This document shows, piece after piece, positions 17,341 to 23,952 of a stretch of DNA of 23,952 nt; position 1 is the first letter of the stretch, and every line of letters begins with the position of its first letter. The position numbers and the translations under genes were made by a program. Source of the DNA: Cyclostephanos tholiformis (lineage: Eukaryota; Bacillariophyta; Thalassiosirophyceae; Thalassiosirales; Thalassiosiraceae). The stretch covers positions 1-23,952 of the forward strand of contig JALLPB010000422.1 of assembly GCA_036939975.1 (NCBI GenBank), written 5' to 3'. The notes under the pieces were generated by a model, which was given only the letters and a program-made list of their open reading frames with translations, did no database searches and was not told where the DNA came from.

Positions 17341-19245
17341 ATGTGTCCAAACTCGTTTAGTTCTCCTGATCATGTCATAAATGAATCGTTGGAGTTACTT
17401 TATGGCTCTCCAGAAGATGCGATTGAGGGAACCAATCGAGTACTTTCGTTGCTTGGCAGAGAACCTCACGACACCCTCGAGAGTATCGTCCAAAACCACC
17501 AACTCATGTCAGCACTGGCTCGATTACTTGGTGACGATTCTAATCAGCCAATCGAGTTGATATTTTCTCTCGGAAAGCTGTTTCTCTCGCTCACATTGAT
17601 TGAAGATTTTCACCAGATCTTATCGAGCCATCGAGTCGGCGCGTTGACGCTGGGATTAGTCGAACTGGAGGTGAAGCGAGCTCGGCACCGAGTGTCTACG
17701 TTACCAACAGCTGATTCTGCAGGGTCGTCCAACTGCTTCGTCGACTTGACCTCGCGGAGCAGTCACCTATTTTCTAAGAAGCAGGAGCGCATCCTTTTTG
17801 TTTTCCTGAGCATACTCGACAACCTCGCTGACGATCCCGCTGTTCTAAAAAAGATGACAAAGAAATCACTTGTTGGTCTTCTCATCCAATTGATACATCA
17901 AAAATCGCCAGAAAATCTCTATGTATCTGTGTCTATCTTAAATAAGATCAGCGTGTTGGTTGAAACTCCAAGCGACTTGTCAAGGGCTGGATGCGGAGCG
18001 ATTTCACAGCTCGCTCATCTTTTGAGCGTTCCACAGAATGCATTAGTTCACGAAGCACTCATCGCACTTTTCAACACAAGCTTTCACTTGGAATGTTTCA
18101 ATCTTATTTCAGCCGAAAAGATACATTTACAACTCATGGCACTCGTGAAGAAGAACTCGCTCCGCAGCGCCTCTCTTAAACTGATATATCGCCTCACTTT
18201 ACGGGATGAAAATCGGCAGAAATTTCAGGAGGCTAAAATCACACCATACTTGCTAAAACTTTTGTTGCGCGTTTCGGCCAATGAAGAGTTAGACAAAGCT
18301 GTTGCAGGAATTCTCTTGAATGTAAGTGTGAGCCATTCTTTATGTTATTAGGCCCCAATCATGCTAATGCCAGTGATTTTGACTAAATTCGTCATTACGC
18401 CAAAAAAGATGACGTTGCACCCTCACTGCTGCGAGGAGTGGATGTGTATCAATGGGATAGAACCTGTTTTTCGCATAATAAAAATGTCTCAAGGAATTGG
18501 AACAAAACAATTACTTTTGAAAGTAGCAAGGAACTTGAGCCGATGGACTAGAGATCTCCAGTGTAAACTGTCAAAAGCGCTAGAGATGCAGGATGGAAAA
18601 CCTCTCATAGGCACTGTAAAAGATCCAGAAGCTTACATTCGTGGTATATATTGGGAACATCATTTTTGGGATGCGCATATCCACTCAACAATCGAGGACA
18701 CACTTGCATGTGATAAAGATGATTTGCTCGTGGAATGGTTGGGAATATTGAGCAACTTCACACGTGACGATCTGCCAGCCGGAGTTCAATGGTACGATCA
18801 GCTTGATGATAAGAAGGATCAAGTAGTGGGTTTCCTCAATATACTTCAAGGTTCATACCTCGATGATATCAAGCTGGAGCTCATTATTTGGATAGGTGAA
18901 TTGTGCCACAGCAAGGAGTGCTGCATCTGGCTTGCTTCCACCGGTGTGCTCGATATCATACACAGCGTTTTCGTTGATAAGCAAGATTCCGAGATGAGGC
19001 TTCAGATTCTTCTCATTTATGAGAGATGTTTGCTTTTTGAGATGACGCGATTTCACATTGTTGCAGGAGATGGTGTCGTGGACGTCATGCTCGATTGCCT
19101 GGCAGGAGATAACTCCTTGGGATTTGCGGCTGAAATCTGCCTTACGTTGATTGAGGAATTTGATTGTGACCAGGATGGGGTACTTGGAAAAATAGGTTCA
19201 TCCATACAGCAGAAAATGTTTGAATGTTTCTCTCCTCAGCAATGA
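17341..19245 (+). CDS. KIFAP3: kinesin-II-associated protein KAP3, armadillo-repeat subunit, 605 aa
   Basis: Exons are 17341-18321 and 18409-19245. The protein follows KAP3 along its length: LELLYGSPEDAIEGT near the start, NHQLMSALARLLGDD, FHQILSSHRVGALTLGLVE, then armadillo-type helical repeats, LLLKVARNLS, LVEWLGILSNFT and a DDIKLELIIWIGEL block. KAP3 is the non-motor subunit of heterotrimeric kinesin-II, which drives anterograde intraflagellar transport. It is shorter than animal KAP3 (about 790 residues). Two acceptors fit in frame: 18351 (a 30-bp intron) and 18408 (87 bp, with TGACTAA upstream as a branch-point candidate). I prefer 87 bp because it restores the family spacing between the helices on either side. 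Without splicing, a TAG (18349-18351) ends the frame. Confidence 0.88.
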
Positions 19246-19820
19246 TGATAGTCATGTTCAAATTCATGGGGAGGGCCAACAAGGCTGGTGGGAGCAAGCT
19301 GCGCAGCCTGGGCTAAAAATGATGCTGCTATTTTTTGCTGCGTGATTTATGTACACCGCGCCCAGCTAAGTACATGCCAGATTGGCGAACATTGATCAAT
19401 AATTCTATTAGTGAAGGAATCAAATCTGAAATCGACCACTAAAAGAAGCATACATCACAATCTTTGGATGAATCGTTGATAACAGCATACAAATCTATTG
19501 CATTTTGATGGCAATCATACCATGTTTTAAAGTCGGACACACACTCATTACTTACCTGTGCCCTCGAGCACACTTTGGCCTGACAACTCAATTGCATCAA
19601 ACCTAATGGTTGTAGCTGCTCGAGTATTCCACAGGAGAGGAATGTAACTTGAATGAAACAATTTCTGATTTTAATGCATGATTCTCAAGCTAGGACATAT
19701 CTATTTACAAGTAATGAGTCTAGATGAATGACCACCTCAACTTTTATTGGAGATGTACATTGAATGATAATTCCATTTGAATTTGGGACTTAAAAAAAGT
19801 GATGGATCAAGAGCCTTGCT
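19246..19820. other. AT-rich intergenic region
   Basis: 3' flank of KAP3 followed by AT-rich sequence with stops in all frames. Nothing recognisable. Confidence 0.5.
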
Positions 19821-20888
19821 TCAACAGCCACATATAAAACATGGCGGATAATTCGTTTTCATGTGCTGGTATATTCGACAAGGATCGTTGCCTGTCACGT
19901 CTGGCTTCAAAATGAGACTGATGTGGCATTGGTTCAGAAATCCTGCTATTAGAATGATCAAGGATACCATTATCCAAAACATTTTTTCCCAGGACATATG
20001 TAGTGTTTGGAATTGCTGATGCTGCTCTAACATGTCCGCTGTGCTAACACTGCTATCGCCACTACTATTCATGCCTCACTCGTGAACGACGGGAGAGATG
20101 TCCATGACACATTCCTGCCTGGGAATTCTTGGCCTGGTCGATCAAAAAACTTGTGCATATCCTTGAATACATCACTGATGTGATGGTGATGGGGGCACTG
20201 TGCAACTTTGCGTGACGTTGCTGTGGTATTTGTGCTTTTCTAGGTACCAAAATATCAATCTTTGGTCCAGTGTTGACTGAATTGATTGCAGGGAGACTTC
20301 ATATACCCACCTTGCTCAATCCCTTGTATCATTCCATGAGAATGTTGGCAACTGTATAACAATAATTTTTCTTATCAGTGTCAATGGCCTTCCAATTTGT
20401 TGAAATAGTCTTTGAGAGTTCATTGAATGTTAACACTGTCATATGATGATGTGATGAGTTAGAATGCCATCAGAAAAACACGTTCAGTATGTAACAAGCA
20501 GATATGGTGTCAACATGATTACTCACAGCCATGGGACTTTGCATGCTTTTGTTTGGACTTCTTTTTTGGAAAATACCAACTCCGTGGCATTTGCAATTTC
20601 ATAAATTGTGGAGGGAAATCTGGGAGACTGCGGAAGTCATACATCAATCGTGTTAGATCGTAATGTGACAACTTGTTTATTTGCTCCTTGACTGTGCTCA
20701 TCCCCAAATGCCCTCAAATCTTGTCGATTAGCCTCTGCCATTCCAAGATGTAGAAAATGTTGTAGATATTGTATGGAAGATGCAAGATGCAGAGATAAAT
20801 GCATTACTTTGGGAGTCCCTTTTACATTTGGTGAAAGTTTGAGGGGCAATGGCATGTAGGCAGGAGTCTTTTCGATGTTCATCATCAT
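19821..20888 (-). pseudogene. decayed HMG-box gene, diatom type
   Basis: ATG 20701 opens a frame (MSTVKEQINKLSHYDLTRL) that leads into PRSWYFPKKKSKQKHAKSHG. A GT-AG intron (20526-20436, 91 bp) joins this in frame to LLTFNELSKTISTNWKAID, together forming a divergent HMG box of the KHRKSHG(K)I-type seen in diatom proteins. A TGA (20331-20329) interrupts the last helix before YKGLSK, and further stops follow. Upstream, 20888-20700 reads in another frame (SIQYLQHFLHLGMAEANRQDL), suggesting a frameshift. Downstream, 20072-19821 is open with a hydrophobic run (WIMVSLIILIAGFL) that may be a remnant of the same gene or chance. The HMG part is the best supported; the outer limits are uncertain. Confidence 0.6.
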
Positions 20889-22188
20889 TGTAAAAAAGGA
20901 GCAGAGGGTGCTTGAGTTCTTCTTTTTTGTGAGACAAAGTTATGAGCAGGCAGAAGATGCATTAGGTTAGTTCATTTCTTTTTTTGTAAGGTGGGCTCTC
21001 TGGATTCCTTATGATGGCCTAACATTTAATAAGTGTGATGGGAGGTCACTCTAAGGGTTGGCTAAGGAGTGGAGGATTAAGGATCAATTATAAAGCCTAT
21101 CAGCCAAAAATAATTATTCCCATCATATCTACGTAGCCGATATATGTATGAACTAGTACTTTATGTGAAATAATTACACAATTGGTGAGTCTAAGAGTCC
21201 TGCCTGTTTCTAACCCTAACCCTAACCCTAGCACTAGCACTAACCCTAAAAAAATAGCCCTAAAACTAGCATACTTCAGCATGCTTTATCTAAAAAGATG
21301 CTTGCATTGAAATTTTTATTCCTACATAGTGGGTATGGAATGTAGAACAGTTGGTCTCCATTTGGAATTCTCCCTTAAAATTTGCTCTCGTGCATGCCAC
21401 ATGGTAGAATCTTGGAAAAAAAGAGCAAGATGATGGCCATCTGGCCAATTGCTGCTACTCTTGTAAACCCTTGATCCATTCTAAAAAAGCATGCAATTGA
21501 CAGAAAAAGCACTCCAATATTGATTGGGCCATTAGACTCAAGGCAAATTTACTGTACCAACAGAATTTGATGTCCAATGAGGCTATTAAATGCCCACTAC
21601 CCCCAATTGAAGAAGGCATTGTTCACCTTTACTGGTGAGGCACTCAACCACACCCTCTCTCTGCCAAGGCTGGTCTGTGTACTGGCAAAATGGTTATGGT
21701 CTCTATATTGCAAAATTTCAGACTGAATGCCCATACTCTGTTGACAAGAGGAGAGTATCCTTTTATTTTTAGTTTAGACAGGCTACTCTAAAGATGGGTT
21801 TGTCTTCAAAGTGTTCTCACTCGCCTACATGCTTGAGACATGTATTGATTTTGCAAATGAAAAGACCCAACTTGAATTTTTCTGTCAGAGTCTTGGCTGT
21901 GATAACAACAAAGTACCATGCCAAGTATGCATGAGAGAGCATTGAATATTCCTGGGGGGCAGCAAAAGCTGTGTATCAATGTTACCCACTTGCCCCCCAA
22001 AAGGGAAAAGAAAATTTTGTCAGCCTCATTTCGAAGTGCACATCAAGGGAAGTACTCACTGCTGATTTCCATAAATTCAGCTGGCAATATGGATACTAGA
22101 TGCCAAATACAATACAGCAGATCTCCAGTTGATTGTTAACAACAATTGAAGGCATCTAAGTGCCGATCAATAAAATAGGTTCCTGCAG
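20889..22188. other. unresolved AT-rich region with decayed sequence
   Basis: No gene supported. All frames are short and broken. It should hold the gag and protease region and 5' LTR of the gypsy element if that copy was ever full length, but I recognise neither. A telomere-like tract lies inside at 21210-21251. The 73-codon plus frame at 21918-22139 could be eroded gag/protease sequence; this is a guess. Confidence 0.4.
21210..21251. repeat. interstitial telomere-like hexamer tract
   Basis: Seven consecutive hexamers in register: CTAACC three times, CTAGCA twice, CTAACC once, then CTAAAA. On the opposite strand this is the TTAGGG-type telomere unit with point changes. Degenerate CCCTAAAA continues to about 21270. 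Confidence 0.85.
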
Positions 22189-22779
22189 CTCCTCATGAAA
22201 TATGAGTCGCTTTTCGATGGCACTTACGGTGACTCGAAAACAAAGCCATTCTCCTTTCAATGAGGGGAAGGTTCAAAACCCTACCATGGCCAAGCATTCC
22301 CAGTACCAAAAATACATAAAGAAGTCCTCATCAAAAAAATAGAGAGACTATGTAAACTAAGGGTACTAGTAGAGTGGCAGCATTAGTCTGAATGGGCATC
22401 ACCATCATTCATAGTATCAAAGAAAAATGGAACCATATGCTTTTTTAGCATTTTTTGGGAAGTAAAAGTTAGGACCCCTTCTCCAATCCTCAAAATAAGC
22501 ATGGTGTTGCAGGAGCTAGAAGGATTCTCATATGCAACAGCCCTTGATTTAAACATGGGCTACTATACCAGCATTAGATTGAATTCAGACTCATTCAAAA
22601 TCTATACCATCCTCTTTCCTTGGGGAAAATACTCCTACAAGAGATTACTGATGGGTATTGCAGATTCTCCAGACATATTTCAAGCAAAAATCATGGAGCT
22701 AATGGAATCCCTAGAGTATGTACAAGCTTACATTGATGACCTCCTAAGCATCTCAAGAGGCAGACTTGAAGACCATTAG
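22189..22779 (+). pseudogene. reverse transcriptase remnant
   Basis: Starts with KYESLFDGTYGD, then PYHGQAFPVPKIHK, SEWASPSFIVSKKNG, ATALDLNMGYY with the first catalytic aspartate, FPWGKYSYKRL, and YIDDLL with the other two aspartates. There are stops at 22261, 22384 and 22777 and a small in-frame loss near 22460-22480. Confidence 0.9.
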
Positions 22780-22847
22780 AAAAACTAGAAGAAGTCTTCA
22801 AGCAACTTCATGATGCTGCCTGGCTTAAAAGTCAATGTGGATAAATA

Positions 22848-23540
22848 GATATTCTGCACACTAGAAATAGAATACCTGGGGTACATACTCACAAGAGATG
22901 GAATGAATCCTCAGAGTAACAAGGTGCAGGCAATACTTGTGATTGAACTGCCCAAAGGAGTAAAGCAATTAAGACACTTCCTTGGCATTGTACAATAATA
23001 CTGTTACCTTTGAGCAAGATGGAGCAACATGCTTGCCCCTCTCATCTCATTGGTCAGAGAGTGTGGTCAGACCAACGTCTCAAAAGCAAAAGGAACCAAA
23101 AAGGTACCCTGACCCTGGCACTGGGACGAGGACCATCAAAAAGCATTCAATCACATAGAGGCTACTATCACTAATGAAGTAGTCATGGCCTATCTGAACT
23201 TTTCAAAAGTCTTTGAAATTTACACAGATGCTTCTAGTAAACAACTCGGAGCAGTAATTACTCAGGATAACAGGCCTATTGCATTTTTCAGTCAGAAACT
23301 CTTCCCTGCACAATGCAAATGCAGTGTCACCAAAATTGAACTACTAGCCATAGTTGAAACACTTAAAGGGTTCAAAGGGATGCTGTGGGGCCAACCTATT
23401 AAAGTATACTGATCAAAAAATCTCATCAGAGATGCACTTGGCTTAACATCTAATTGGGTATACTGATGGAGGTTACTGCTAGAGGAGTATGGGCCCAAGA
23501 TTGTCTACATTAAAGGCATACATAATACCATTGCAGATGT
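22848..23540 (+). pseudogene. connection and RNase H remnant
   Basis: EIEYLGYILTRDG and QLRHFLGIVQ mark the RT thumb/connection. KVFEIYTDASSKQLGAVI carries the first RNase H aspartate, followed by PIAFFSQKL and IELLAIVETL with the glutamate. Stops interrupt at several points, including after IKVY at 23410. Confidence 0.88.
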
Positions 23541-23802
23541 AAACTCATGGCTTGAGGCTTGAGTATGACCCCAGTATCAGTTGAACAGCAAATTCAAAAA
23601 GCTTTCAAAAGCAGAACTGGATGATAGTCTCAAAACATTGATGCAACCTAAACATGGATGACACCACAGAACATGAAGATCACATGAATCTTGTGCATCA
23701 AACAAAGATATTTGTTTCAAAATCTTTCTTGACACACAGGTGTTTTTATGCAAAAATGATAAACTAATCATTTCCACATCTCTACAGCATAGGGCTGTCA
23801 GT

Positions 23803-23952
23803 TGGTACCATCATTACCTCCAACACCCTGGGCACTCTCGACTCAAAGAGACGATGAGATCCGTGATGTACTGGAAAGGTATGCGCCATACCATCCAGTC
23901 ATATGTCAAATCTTGCAGATCTTGCCAGATTAATAAGAGACACAGTCAAAAG
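23803..23952 (+). pseudogene. integrase N-terminal HHCC zinc-finger remnant
   Basis: WYHHYLQHPGHSRL supplies the histidines and KSCRSCQINK the two cysteines of the H2C2 finger. The segment is open up to the window edge, so the catalytic core would follow outside. Confidence 0.85.

Larger units (their letters stand above)
22189..23952 (+). mobile_element. degenerate Ty3/gypsy LTR retrotransposon, pol region, runs off the right edge
   Basis: The order is reverse transcriptase, RNase H, then the integrase zinc finger, which is the Ty3/gypsy order. The frame is broken by many stops (for example TGA 22261, TAG 22384, TAG 22777, TAG 22846) and by frameshifts such as those between 22780 and 22840, so this copy cannot make a working polyprotein. 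No LTR is seen in the window; the 3' LTR would lie beyond the edge. The long similarity over several domains suggests point-mutation decay rather than fragmentation. Confidence 0.9.

Noticed and set aside
18361..19245. Separate gene starting at ATG 18361
   Set aside because: The frame continues the KAP3 family alignment begun in 17341-18321, so it is the second exon and not an independent gene.

Overview
The window is nuclear DNA of a eukaryotic microalga, most likely a diatom and probably a centric one. The evidence is short GT-AG introns of about 70-160 bp, a protein combining HMG boxes with a segment like the second half of the diatom-rich DUF6824 family, HMG boxes of the divergent diatom type, a diatom-style Ty3/gypsy relic, and two intraflagellar-transport genes. 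Flagella occur in diatoms only in the male gametes of centric species. The taxon is an inference; no rRNA or organelle marker is present.

Positions 1-8096 hold a cluster of three cut-and-paste transposons, all with their transposase on the minus strand. The first is a pogo/CENP-B-type element cut by the left edge and broken by one TAG stop. The second (about 1560-4281) has an open 796-residue transposase and complex TAGACCCC repeats at its ends. The third (4366-8094) looks complete: perfect 22-bp terminal inverted repeats, a TA target-site duplication, and a three-exon gene that joins into a 919-residue transposase. It also contains a single N flanked by a 96-bp duplication, which looks like an assembly join.

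Positions 8765-19245 are the host gene block. In order: a 1143-residue chromatin-type protein with an acetyltransferase-like domain, two LysM-like modules, two HMG boxes, an AT-hook, a DUF6824-like segment and a C-terminal nuclear localisation signal (+); a small unknown ORF (-); a PPIL3-type cyclophilin (+); a GDSL/SGNH esterase like IAH1 (-), convergent with the cyclophilin; a short coiled-coil protein matching the C-terminal half of IFT57 (-); and the kinesin-II subunit KAP3 (+). The last two are divergent from a shared 238-bp gap. In animals, kinesin-II docks on the IFT-B subcomplex that contains IFT57, so this head-to-head pair suggests a functionally linked locus.

Positions 19246-23952 are AT-rich and decayed. 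They hold a broken HMG-box gene (-), a short telomere-like hexamer tract at 21210-21251, a stretch of about 1.3 kb with no recognisable gene, and the reverse transcriptase, RNase H and start of integrase of a heavily mutated Ty3/gypsy element (+) that runs off the right edge.
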